Source: Bilabrum cf. latius
Lineage: Eukaryota; Bigyra: Bicosoecida; Bigyra; Bicosoecida
Assembly (NCBI GenBank): GCA_965178125.1
Contig: OZ237753.1
Coordinates: 62,001-126,000 of the forward strand
Direction: 5' to 3'
DNA length: 64,000 bases
Below, piece by piece: positions 35,298-45,741 of the stretch. The translations under genes and the position numbers were made by a program. Positions within the stretch are counted from its first letter, which is position 1. The number at the start of each line of letters is the position of its first letter. Under the pieces are notes generated by a model. That model saw only the letters and a program-made list of their open reading frames with translations, was not told the origin of the DNA and made no database searches.

Positions 35298-35490
35298 GGG
35301 GGCGACGGTTCACCGAAGGGGGGTGAGGAAGTAGTGGGGGAGAAGATGATCGGTGGGTTCATTGGGTTGATGCGGCGGATAGGAAGGGGGAGGCACAGGC
35401 CGGGCAGGTGGGGGATTGGGCATGTGTGACAAGTGACTCGGATCAGGGGGATCGGATCACCCGACCACATGCGGATGTGGAAGTTGAGAG
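35298..35490 (-). repeat. DIRS right inverted terminal repeat
   Basis: Reverse complement of the left repeat at 31292-31485, with scattered substitutions and small indels. It marks the right boundary of the element at about 35490. Confidence 0.85.
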
Positions 35491-35876
35491 GTCACAATTA
35501 GACTCGAGCGGCAATCAAGCCGCATGCTATCTGGGCGCTGAGGGGCAGCGCTCGCCAGTTTTTGCTTTATTAAACTCTTGCTCTACCCGACCCGGCGAAA
35601 ACCCAACTTTCGGCAGTTCCGGGATTTCATCGGTTGGTACCCCTCCGAATCGTGTCAAAATTCAAAGGCATAACGAATGCCAATTTTACTTTTGATAGTC
35701 GAAATAGTAAATCAACTTCATTAACTACATAATTGCCGGCTGTGCATTTGCTAGGTGGCTTCATTGACGAATTACATGGGGCCCCAATAATTTTGCTCTG
35801 ACCGCGACACGTTTTTTTGGAAGCTCATATTCTTACTCCATCGATATGTAATTGTAATAATAATACAATCAATACA

Positions 35877-36197
35877 TTATTTATTGATATAATAATAAAA
35901 TATAAATTGGCGTCCGGCCATTTCTACACCAACGTCGAGAAATGCTGTCTATGAAATTTTTTGCCTGCGAGTTGGGCGCTAGCCAGACTTCAACAGAACC
36001 AGCCCCTGGTAAGCAGATATGAAGAAATTGAAGTCAAATATAAGCTCAAACATGTCAATGTGGATGTATAAAGTAGCTTGACTGCCGGGGACTGCAATAT
36101 TGCATTTAAATCTGCCAATACATGCGCTCTGACCAGGTTCGTGTGGCACTGGTGTCCGAGGCTGCGCGTCTGTAGCATTCTCCTTAGTAGCCAGCAT
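35877..36197 (-). CDS. short hypothetical frame in AT-rich island
   Basis: 106-aa frame, 36197 to TAA 35879-35877, needing two TAGs (35981-35979 and 35951-35949) read as Gln. It has a mixed hydrophobic and charged composition with an aromatic-rich middle (FELIFDFNFFISAY). No family recognised. In this AT-rich setting a 106-codon frame is longer than its neighbours, but chance cannot be excluded. Confidence 0.25.
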
Positions 36198-36794
36198 ACA
36201 TCAAATTGATAAACCCGTAATCTTAATGTATTATTCGCAGCTGTGGCAACTATAATTCAACTTGACGTGCCTCTAATTTATGGCTACATCAAATTATGCG
36301 CTGGTTAAGAATTGACGTTAATTTGGCCGAATCACGCTCTTGACATGAACGCATCATGGCTCAAGCTATACATAATTTTTCAATGAATGCGCACTACAAT
36401 CACGCCATATACTCCAGTATGCATTATTTTATGGCAACAAAACTGGCGAGGATGGATTATAAACTCCAGTCAACTGAGCTCTACCTCGCTACTTGCCGAT
36501 TGTGCAGTGACAACCTGGCAGAATCAAGCAAAATAAACGAAAGAGCACGGAATTATCTTAGCGCATTGCTAAATATGTGGATATTATACAGATAGTTGTA
36601 AAGCATTAGTCAATTTTTATTCTTGAAGGCTAGAATGGAGCGTAGAAGTCAGGACAAGTTTCGGTTGGAGGCTGACAGAGTCGACGACGCACCAGCCTTC
36701 AGCATACCATGCTTGCCATGTAAAGCCTAAACAAAAAATGTACTTGCCAGAATACATGTTATACCTTATTATCTACGTGTTAAATGCAGCAACT

Positions 36795-36989
36795 TCAAGC
36801 GTACACGGCTTTGTGTAGTGTAAGGAAGCACAACTGTTGCTCTGACTTGATCGGGTTTCCGAGCAAGTCGAACCGGTGCCTAAGTTGGGAGTCCTTCAGT
36901 AGCTTGTTCATGGCTGATTTAATCCCAAAGTAAGCACTAATACTATAAATACGTGCTTGTAACTGTAATGGGACTAACATTTGTAGCAT
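36795..36989 (-). CDS. short hypothetical frame in AT-rich island
   Basis: 64-aa frame ending in TGA, with a normal-looking amphipathic composition (KLLKDSQLRHRFDLLGN). It may be a chance ORF or an exon of an unresolved gene. Confidence 0.18.
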   Translation of the reverse strand: MLQMLVPLQLQARIYSISAYFGIKSAMNKLLKDSQLRHRFDLLGNPIKSEQQLCFLTLHKAVYA

Positions 36990-39319
36990 AAGTCATGCCT
37001 TGAAGCACAGACTTGCAGCTGTATAGCAGATTCTAGTTTGATGCTGGGCGCGACTCGGAGGTGCCTCCAAATCATATCGATTATATCTCGAATAGTAACG
37101 AATCTAACAATACGGCGCCCTACATGAATTAAATGGCTAATAAATAATCAATTGCATGGATGGTATTACCTTATGCTACTCGTAGGTAGGGAAAAATCAA
37201 GTAAATGCTGTGTGGGGTTGAGCAGGATTTTGAGGTCTTGGTGCACCCGCGGTAGTGCACGTTCGACATAGACTCGTTCGTTGTATTGAAAGGGTATCCA
37301 ATGGTGTAACTAAAATAATAACTACTATAATGTCCTTATGAAAGCATTACTTTATTCATATCATCACTGTGGATCATGCAGGTGAGCCCTAAACAGTCTT
37401 GTCTGTGTCGCGTTGGACACATATTTCGATGTATTGTTGTTGACGTGAACATATCGTTCGTATTCGACGTAAACCATACTTTCGGCCCACCAACTAATAC
37501 ATGAATGTTAAATGAAGTTGGTTAGCGCCCTGAAGTACCACTTTATTATTATTGCATGGGCAATGCTTCCTTGCTGCAGAGTGGTCACGGAAATTGCACA
37601 TTCAACACTGCAGACAATCAAACCGATGTAAATTCAAGGCAAACTTCCTATATGAATAGAATATGCGTATATACACTAGTTTGTAGCTTACGAAGGAAAA
37701 TTAACACGATTTAGGATAGCTATCAGGATGCAATTGCTACACCCCGGTTGAGGCTTCGGCTCAAAATCTTGCAGTTTGGCATAATTACGACCATTTATTT
37801 CGGTTTGGTCCTAGTATACCCTATATAATATCATTAAAAAAATACATGGGCGATTATCAGTCTCCAAAGTTCTTCTGTATACCTAGAGCTGCTTTTTGAG
37901 CACCATTTGTGCAGGTCGGAGCTTCGTCACATAATTCAATACAAACATAATATTTGAAGTAATGACTCGTGTCTACTAGGTGTACATCTATTATATATGA
38001 TCTTGTAAGGTGATGGTGCTACTAGGGGCACTCGTTGGTGAAGACTGCGATGCATAGCCATAGGCAGTTGTCACGAGTACGGCTCGACTGGACCACCAAA
38101 AATTGCTCTTACTAGAGTAATTGACGCTTTCTGCGCCAATCTCTTGAATTCATTGGTAATAAATATAGAACAAATATCAGAATTTGTTAATAAAAATACC
38201 GGCTGGATCTAACGTGGTCAGTGAAACCAAGATTTACAGATTTTAGCGCACGAGGTAGTCCTCTTGATACCGCTGCACATTTTAACGTAAATTATACTCT
38301 GAATATCCCAATCGTATATTTACCATATACGTATTAAATATTAGGGTTAGCGGGAAGCTTAAAGATTTGCACTATTCTTGTGTGGGCCTGAACACAATAT
38401 TCGTAGATCGGCTAGGCCACTCTGCCCAAAGACCACACTATTGACGATTTCTGCAAACCATAATCGCGCAGAGCTTTTAAAGGATACAGTTTATAAATCA
38501 TAATATATGGTATACGTGGGTAGTGTATGGCATGAAAATCGGCGGACTTATTTTTGTATTCAGTACATAAAGATAGGCCCAGCAGAATCAGGGGCCGCCG
38601 GAAGGAGGCGTTGTAGATACTACTTTAATGCAGTATTGGAACTATAATGCAGTGTAATCAATGATTAAGTATCCTATGTATATAATTGCAATTAAATTAG
38701 GGGGAGGGAAGCATCTTGTGTACAGATATCATAGTTCTTCGCCGAGACTGCAGATGGCGACCCGCACGCGATCGAGTATCAGCTGGATCGAGGAGGCAAT
38801 ATTTTGGGCACCTCAGATGTCATTATCTGTACTATATGCGGACCTAGTACTTCTTTCATAGATGCATAACTATACAAATATATGTACTACAGTTTAGTTG
38901 TAATCAAATACGCAACAGAACAGCAGATCTCTAAAGTCAAAAGCGAACCTTACGAAATTTCGCGACCGAACCTAACGAAAGTTCGCACGATTTCGCCGGG
39001 TCTACTATGGTGAGCTTCGGCAGCCACAGCAATGCAGCGACTTCGCTGGCTCCATCAGATCCTATTGAAAGCAAAGACGGAGGGGGTATGTGCAAGAGCA
39101 GCGTGCCTCTCTGTGAGAGTGTCGGTGCCAGCCCACAGCATCGCTATCCGGATCCGGATTCCAGAATACGCTGGATTCCCCAAATGTGAAGCATGGCGGA
39201 TCTCGCCACCATGCCGGAAGGAAGGAAGGATAAATTTATGGGATTCAAACTACACGCTTCCCAGGCTAAGAAGTCACCCGAGGGCTACTTCGACCGGGAG
39301 GAACATCTCACTGACCAGC

Positions 39320-40039
39320 TCAAGCTGCAGCAGCTGCCAGCTGTGCCGCTCCTCCGTGGAGGTTCTGCACATCTGGAGCTCCCACTGCAAGTGCTAGGGT
39401 ATGTAAGAGACCAGCAAGGTCAGGGTCAAGGCCGCCTGCCTCTTCCCAAGCACTCCCAGATCCACCACCTGGTTGTGCTCCTGCCGGGATCGCAGCCTGC
39501 ACTACCACCGCTCGTGCTGCCGCTTGCGCCGCCTCGGGGGTCCCAGCTCCTGCTGAACCCGTTTCCTGCGCCACTCTCGTTCCTTGAAGCCCTGACATGT
39601 TCCGCACCGTAAGGCTGAAATGAATCGTGCGGCATGCGCACAGCATGGAAACTCCTTTGGCGATCTCTCGCGCCCAGATCCTGATCTGGGCCTCCTCTGG
39701 CAAACTACGGGCCCTTCCCACCCGCTTCCGACGGATGCGGGCCAACAGGCGCAGCAGCCCGCGCGCCCCACTTCCCAGCCCCCCCGTCGGTAGAACAACA
39801 AAGTCCTGGAAGACGGCCTGGGTCCTCTTCGCGATCGACCTGAACTTGTGGGCCGACCGGTCGCCGTTGTCCTTCATCCTCTTGTTCCCGGACTGCCTCT
39901 CCCTAGCTGCCGGGTCTAACGTGGTGACGTCCACGTGGATGGGTTTCTCGCCGTCCCTCGCAGTAATGATGTAAACCGAGTCGTTCCTGTCCTCGGTATC
40001 CACCGTGCTGATCTCCCTGGGTGACTCTCTCCCGGGCAG
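39320..40039 (-). pseudogene. possible non-LTR retrotransposon C-terminal remnant
   Basis: The minus-strand frame has no credible start codon; it begins abruptly at the SINE-like repeat at 40035. The order HVDVTTLDPAARER, then VFQDFVVLPTGGLGSGARGLL, then AQIRIWAREIAKGV resembles the C-terminal end of LINE-type ORF2 proteins (vDvtv..., FvP.v.e..G..g..a..ll, w...i...l). The final 90 residues are Ala/Gly-rich and end at TGA 39322-39320. The identification is by pattern only; an unrelated host gene truncated by the repeat is possible. The plus strand of 38991-39612 also has short frames I cannot support. Confidence 0.42.
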
Positions 40040-40212
40040 GGTCAGCTGTTCGTTCGCGAACGTTCAGCTGATACTGGCGTGATCCTGTGATCGACCGGCG
40101 AGGTGTCATTCCGGTTCGAGTCTACACTGGGGAAAGAGAGAGATCAGCCTCTGCGCTAGACAGGATTAGCAAAGAAATACAGAAGCAGCCCAAGCCAGTA
40201 GCTTTCTTCTCT
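40035..40212 (+). repeat. SINE-like dispersed repeat, copy 1
   Basis: A 91-bp core (40035-40125) contains a Pol III B-box-like GGTTCGAGTCT and matches 46964-47054 (minus) almost throughout. A roughly 85-bp tail (40126-40212, CAGCCTCTGCGCTAGACAGG...) matches 41201-41280. No poly-A tail is seen. Confidence 0.7.
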
Positions 40213-40429
40213 CCCACCCACCCACGACTCGGCCAAGGGGGAGGCAGCCAAGAGGGCTGCCTGAGGATGTAGTGATTTGTGTGAATTGATTGACCCATTG
40301 GCAGGGAGTCGTTTCCCTGAGACGACGGGGCACACCGGCCGTGCCGGCAGGGGTCGCGGGAGGCGACTCAGTGGACCAGGCGACTCCGCGGCGGGAGTCT
40401 GACCCTGCCCCGTCGCTCTCTTTCTCAGC

Positions 40430-41127
40430 GGAAGGAAGGAAGGAAGGAAGGAAGGAAGGAAGGAAGGAAGGAAGGAAGGAAGGAAGGAAGGAAGGAAGGA
40501 AGGAAGGAAGGAAGGAAGGAAGGAAGGAAGGAAGGAAGGAAGGAAGGAAGGAAGGAAGGAAGGAAGGAAGGAAGGAAGGAAGGAAGGAAGGAAGGAAGGA
40601 AGGAAGGAAGGAAGGAAGGAAGGAAGGAAGGAAGGAAGGAAGGAAGGAAGGAAGGAAGGAAGGAAGGAAGGAAGGAAGGAAGGAAGGAAGGAAGGAAGGA
40701 AGGAAGGAAGGAAGGAAGAGGAAGGAAGGAAGGAAGGAAGGAAGGAAGGAAGGAAGGAAGGAAGGAAGGAAGGAAGGAAGGAAGGAAGGAAGGAAGGAAG
40801 GAAGGAAGGAAGGAAGGAAGGAAGGAAGGAAGGAAGGAAGGAAGGAAGGAAGGAAGGAAGGAAGGAAGGAAGGAAGGAAGGAAGGAAGGAAGGAAGGAAG
40901 GAAGGAAGGAAGGAAGGAAGGAAGGAAGGAAGGAAGGAAGGAAGGAAGGAAGGAAGGAAGGAAGGAAGGAAGGAAGGAAGGAAGGAAGGAAGGAAGGAAG
41001 GAAGGAAGGAAGGAAGGAAGGAAGGAAGGAAGGAAGGAAGGAAGGAAGGAAGGAAGGAAGGAAGGAAGGAAGGAAGGAAGGAAGGAAGGAAGGAAGGAAG
41101 GAAGGAAGGAAGGAAGGAAGGAAGGAA
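40430..41127 (+). repeat. (GGAA)n microsatellite, about 700 bp
   Basis: About 174 GGAA units with a single interruption (GGAAGAGGAA) near 40718. It is flanked on both sides by copies of the SINE-like repeat. Smaller GGAA seeds occur at about 39220. Open frames across it (Glu-Gly-Arg-Lys or Pro-Ser-Phe-Leu repeats) are translation artefacts. Confidence 0.95.
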
Positions 41128-41146
41128 CTCTGATTTAGCAGGCATG

Positions 41147-41280
41147 GTGATCTTGTGATCGACCGGCGAGGTGTCATTCCTGTTCGAGTCTTCACGTAAA
41201 AAAGAGAGAAATCAGCCTCTGCGCTAGACAGGACTAGCAAAGAAATATAGAAACAGCCTTAGCCAGTAGCTTTCTTCTCT
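41147..41280 (+). repeat. SINE-like dispersed repeat, copy 2
   Basis: Matches 40083-40212: core TGTGATCGACCGGCGAGGTG, a B-box variant (TGTTCGAGTCT) and the same tail ending AGCCAGTAGCTTTCTTCTCT. It lacks the first 45 bp of the core and abuts the GGAA tract. Confidence 0.7.
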
Positions 41281-44200
41281 GGCATGGCCGGAGTGGCTGG
41301 AGCGAACCAAGATGCTGTACTGAACCGAGCAAGCATTACAAGATCCGGTAAGACTTGGGATCAGGCCCGACTGATTCCGAGTCGTTCGGGTCCTGGTTTG
41401 TGCTCTGGTCGGCGCCGCGCCCAGGCAGCGGCGACGGGAGAGGGTTCCGGATTTTTTGCAGCCACATTTCTCGGCTACCACTCAATGAATTTAGTTGAGG
41501 CCCTGCCAATATGATTGAATTGAATATTTAATTCGAGTGGTCCGCTGGATCTAAGGTTATGGATCCGGCAAGTAGCTCCACTGGCCCGTCCGACAAGGTG
41601 AGGCGCTGCTCGCCTGGTACTCAATCGCGATTTTCTCGAGATTGAGGCAAAATCTCAAATACTATCATTGATATTTTGTGTAAAACATACTCAAGAAGTA
41701 TTTGGTCGTGTGCTTGATCTCGTGTGTTTCAAATTGGAATGCATACGCGTACCTGTGTTGGGGACCGTCCTTGGTGTGCAGCGGCTCCTGGCTATCTTGG
41801 CGATTGAGCCTCATCAAGGCTTCCTATGCAGATAAATATGTTGCTATGTTTACACGTATTGGAGATATGTTCCAGACGGACGATTTTGAGCCGCTTAGGG
41901 TGAATACTCAGCATTTTCGTGCTTTGTGAGCGGTTCGGGTGCCGTACTGCTACCGACCTGCAGGTCTTACCTGTGCCGAGTTCATTTTGCCGGGCCTGCA
42001 TATCGATTTTCATGCGATATTCTACAATTTGAGCGAGTTTGAGTAGAATCGGAGATGATAGTTTTGTGAAAATTGGCTTCAAAGATAGGGCTTGCGCAAG
42101 AGCAAATGCACCTCTCTGACCCAATATAGCCATAACTTGGGGCATTTAACGGCCTAATTGTATTTATATTGTAACATTGAATTGCATGATGTACCTTAGT
42201 TGCAATTATCGCAGTCTCAATCGACCGAAGATTGCCTAGAATGACCGGACGGCGACCTCCAAGACAGGAAAAAGGGATATGCAGATAACTGGCCGGGCCT
42301 AGAGCTAAGGCGAGAGATGCTTAAGAATAAATTGGCCGCTGCTGACGCCCTTGCACTTGGTGCTGCTCGATATGCGTGTGCTTGTGTGGTGCGCTAGGCT
42401 GCAGCAGCACTTTCAGGCAGCGGGGCTACTGGGCCTGCAGCCTACTACATCGGCTGTTGTACCTCGCACTGACAGTGAGCCCCTGTATGACGTAGCAAAT
42501 GCAAATGCCCTTCTGCTACTAGCTTGGGTGTCCCCGGTCGGAAGGCAAGCGGTGCGTCAAGTGATTTGTTGGGCCGTCCACGAGGACTAGATTCGCATCT
42601 CCGGCGATGGCTGGTGAGGATGCTTGCTGAAATACGGAACGCGTCCATCGTTCTAGCTAGTCTTTCGACGCATTGTACAAGGACGTGGCTGCGAGTGAGC
42701 ATGCATGTTGCGTAGATCCTCCACAGTGGAGACCGGGACAACGCCACGATGGGAGGCGCTACCACAGTCGACCTCCTGGAAGCGGCTTGCTTCGCGGGTT
42801 CCGAGTAGCCGTGTCGGTGCGTGATGAAGAGGGGAGTGTCAGTCCTGACCGCGCCCTCGCCCGACGTGGTGCGGCTCGCCGTATCTCGAGCAATGATCAA
42901 CCGCCTGGTGGGGGTGGGCCTGCTTGCACGCGGCCCACGACAGCCTGGGCAGGGTGGCACGGAAGCCAGGGCGATCTGAGGGGCTCATGCTGCGCCTGTA
43001 GCGAGACAGAATGCGAGGTGAGGCGGCCTGCGGCGCAGCATCTGTGCCGAGCAATGCCTCCGGCGGAGAGCCTCGCCCAGCGGCGAAGGTCGCTCGATCC
43101 AGGGTTGCGCGGGCCTGCTCGGTGGGGTCGCTCGTAGAGCCTTGGCACGTAGTGCTGTGGATCCTGGCCAGCCGAGAGAGCCGGTTATTCGTAAGGTACC
43201 ATAGCCTTAAAATGCTGCCCGAGACGCGTCCAAGCTGATCGAGTACAGAGAGAAGCGGGAGTGCATCAGATCCTGGACCTGACCTCCTGGCTGTTCCGGT
43301 TTGGCTTGGGAGGAGACTTGCTGGAGGCTGCCGTAGAGAACGCTGGATAGGGCTGTCCCTGGAGCCGTTTCTATTTGTCGTCGCTGACAAGAAGGCATGG
43401 GGGTAGAAGGGCGTGAACAAGGGTAAGACCAAGAGCGGGGGCAAAGGGTGGGCTGCAGACATTGAGGAAGCAGCGCAGGGCGGGGCGGGGGGGAGGAGCA
43501 GGCGAGCCAAGCGCGGTCTCGAGCATTACGGCAGGGCGTAAACGCGAACAGTTGCGGTCAGGCATGCACAAGAAATGGGTTGAACGCTACGGCAGCGATG
43601 GCGAAGACGACCTGAATGACCAGGAAGACGAGCTGGGGGACCAGGAAGCGCAGGACGCAGCCGAGCAGGCACAGGAGCAGGGATTGCAGATAGCAACGGC
43701 GACAACGCGGTCCGGGAGGATAGTCTCGAAGTATCATCTTCAGCCGTCACGGGGTTTTACGGGCTGACATGCGCTTGAAGGAGGCGTTTTGGTTCGGCTC
43801 GAACGAAGCCCAGCCGCGCCAGGCATTCCACTTCGCGGACCCAGTGCAGTTCCGGCGGTTCGGCACGAAGTCAATTCGACGCAAACTGGTGCAAGGGATG
43901 TAAGTATAGTCCAAATACACATTTGCGGGCTTGATTTTGCGCAGTGACCTCTATGGGCCTTGGAATCATAGAATTTATGTCCCTTGCAGGGCAGTGCGAT
44001 ATTGCCTTTGGCTAGGCCTGGCACGACGCTAACCAAAAACATTTTCCACATAATCTCACAGTCGATGGATAATTGGTTTGAGGTGTGATTCTAGGCGTTT
44101 TGATCAAAAACCCTTTCTGTGTACGTCTGTAGCCGCACCCAAGCAACAAGGGGTACTGACCCTTCATGGTATCACAGGTGCGCATCACGAAGTCTAACAG

Positions 44201-44608
44201 TATTTTCCACAGCCAATACCACAAAATAATATCATATTTAATCATTAAATTGTATCAATGATCACGTTGCATGCAAAATTCCCGAGATAATGGGCGGTTC
44301 CAGATTTGGCCAGAACCCCGAAATAGTTGCGTGCACTTAAATCGGTCCCGTCGCCGCTGCCTGGGCGCGGCGCCGACCACTCCCGAGGCACTTCCCTTGG
44401 GGCAAGCGCTCGAGTGGAGGCTGAGAAGGAACACGCAGCGCCACAGATATAAAGATCTGGGCACTGGAGTTCTATGAAAGGTGGTGAATCCACGGATTCT
44501 TTCGAATCTGCCGACTGTTGGCCAACGAAGGCTCATGATGCCAACACTCACGCAGCAACTCAAAGCCATGCGTACTAGCAGGCCAGTGGACCATGCTTGT
44601 CAATGCTC
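41281..44608. other. repeat-rich stretch without intact genes
   Basis: Contains short coding-looking pieces in conflicting frames. One is 42330-42627 (Leu-rich, one TAG read as Gln). Another, 43561-43767, is an acidic frame ending TTRSGRIVSKYHLQP; the piece at 43769-43900 ends at a possible GTAAGT splice site. These may be further parts of the hAT-like element that follows. A 32-bp GC-rich sequence occurs here twice in opposite orientations (41406-41437, 44348-44379). Confidence 0.4.
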
Positions 44609-45407
44609 GACCTCGAAGCAGCGGAATCATTCGGCCTCCCGCACGATGTGGTTGTCAAAGCACGAAGCAGATTCAGGCTCGTTTGTAAGCAGTTCTAGGA
44701 CGACCTGAAGGGCGAGGAATTCAAGGATGATGCGTTCGGGATGTGTACATCGAGGCGGAGAGGCTTCTGCCTGCTGTGAGCAAGGCATCGACTGTGAGCA
44801 AGGCATCGACAAAGCCAGGCGCTTCGGTCAAGGGTGCAGTACAGGTCGACAGGAAGAAGAGATCGGTGATTACTAATCAAAACCGCAGCGATATGCAGGT
44901 TACCATTTAAGGTGGCTCGTTTCATTCTCATGCTGCCACTGTGTAGCGCTGAGGTGGAACAGCTCTTCTTGGTACTGAAAGCGTGCAGGGACGACAGAAG
45001 GACAGGAATTTCGCCTGACTAGAGACTTGTGGAGGGCATGGTTAGATGCGATCGAGAGAGATCGATCGCAGTGCTCGAAGCAATATTGGGGCCTACGACC
45101 GTGAGAGCCTTCGCAAGCCGCAGGAAATGCTTACTGGCTGTGCAAACCTGTCGCACAAGCCATATAGATATATTGCTGCAGAGAACGCCGACTACGAGTC
45201 CAGCGGGCCGTAGGGGACCTCGTCATCGGCCTCGACTCGGATGAGGACGAGGATAGCTCGCAGGGGAGCTAGCCACAGCAGGACGATGAGGTGGTGGAAG
45301 TTGCCAGCGGCATTGCCACAGGTAGTGATGGTTTGGCTGCACTGGCAGCCAGCAAGGAACCAGTCGCACGCCCGAAGCCAGCCCAAGAGTACATAATGAA
45401 CAAATAA
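44609..45407 (+). pseudogene. hAT-like transposase remnant
   Basis: Coding-like segments in shifted frames. First a piece at 44609-44745 (DLEAAESFGLPHDVVVKARS) with one TAG. Then a second-frame piece with a tandem 18-bp duplication (VSKAST twice). Then at 44900-45045 a block resembling the hAT C-terminal dimerisation domain: PFKVARFILMLPLCSAEVEQ, followed by LF and an R..I...Q..VEGM pattern. A TAG at 45019 is read as Gln. A last acidic frame runs to TAA 45405-45407 with further TAGs. Frame changes indicate decay. The hAT call rests on the dimerisation-like block only. Confidence 0.5.
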
Positions 45408-45741
45408 AAAATATTCACTTTCTGCGTCCACTTCTTTGACGGCGTGAGGTTGCAACCCTAATCGAAGATGAAGACAATACACCCGAGGCGGCGCGTGCCA
45501 TCACCACAACACCGCGTGCTCACTTCGAAAGACACTGAACCGTCCGCTTCCTGACCTCTGTCTGCTGGGAATTGGTTAGAATACATGTAAGCGAAAAACT
45601 TCAATCTGTACTCCGCGTGTACATAGTCTAGCTATATCTGGCCCTGTGTCTGCCATTTCAAGAATGATCAAGCGGCACGCGCCACTCTGCCATAACTTGA
45701 CTTGCAATGAAAATCCACCTCCGCCGCAGCAGAAGGGCGCC

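Larger units (their letters stand above)
31292..35490 (+). mobile_element. DIRS-type tyrosine-recombinase retrotransposon
   Basis: A 4.2-kb element bounded by inverted terminal repeats. It encodes reverse transcriptase-RNase H followed by an overlapping tyrosine recombinase, the defining gene order of DIRS elements, which integrate with a recombinase rather than a DDE integrase. There is no LTR, protease or DDE integrase. In-frame TAGs at family-conserved positions show it is adapted to the host's TAG=Gln code. It sits about 40 bp beyond the homology limit of duplication copy A and is absent beside copy B. The recombinase frame is shifted, so this copy is probably not autonomous. Confidence 0.88.
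35491..38990. other. AT-rich gene-poor island
   Basis: About 3.5 kb visibly richer in A/T than the rest, with frequent TAA in all frames and no long reading frame even with TAG=Gln. Besides the two short frames listed separately there is one from 36356 to TAA 36602 on the plus strand. No tRNA, rRNA or recognisable transposon seen. Confidence 0.6.

Noticed and set aside
40156-41240. Long open frames of Pro-Ser-Phe-Leu or Glu-Gly-Arg-Lys repeats on both strands
   Set aside because: They are translations of the GGAA microsatellite; every frame of a tetranucleotide without stops stays open.
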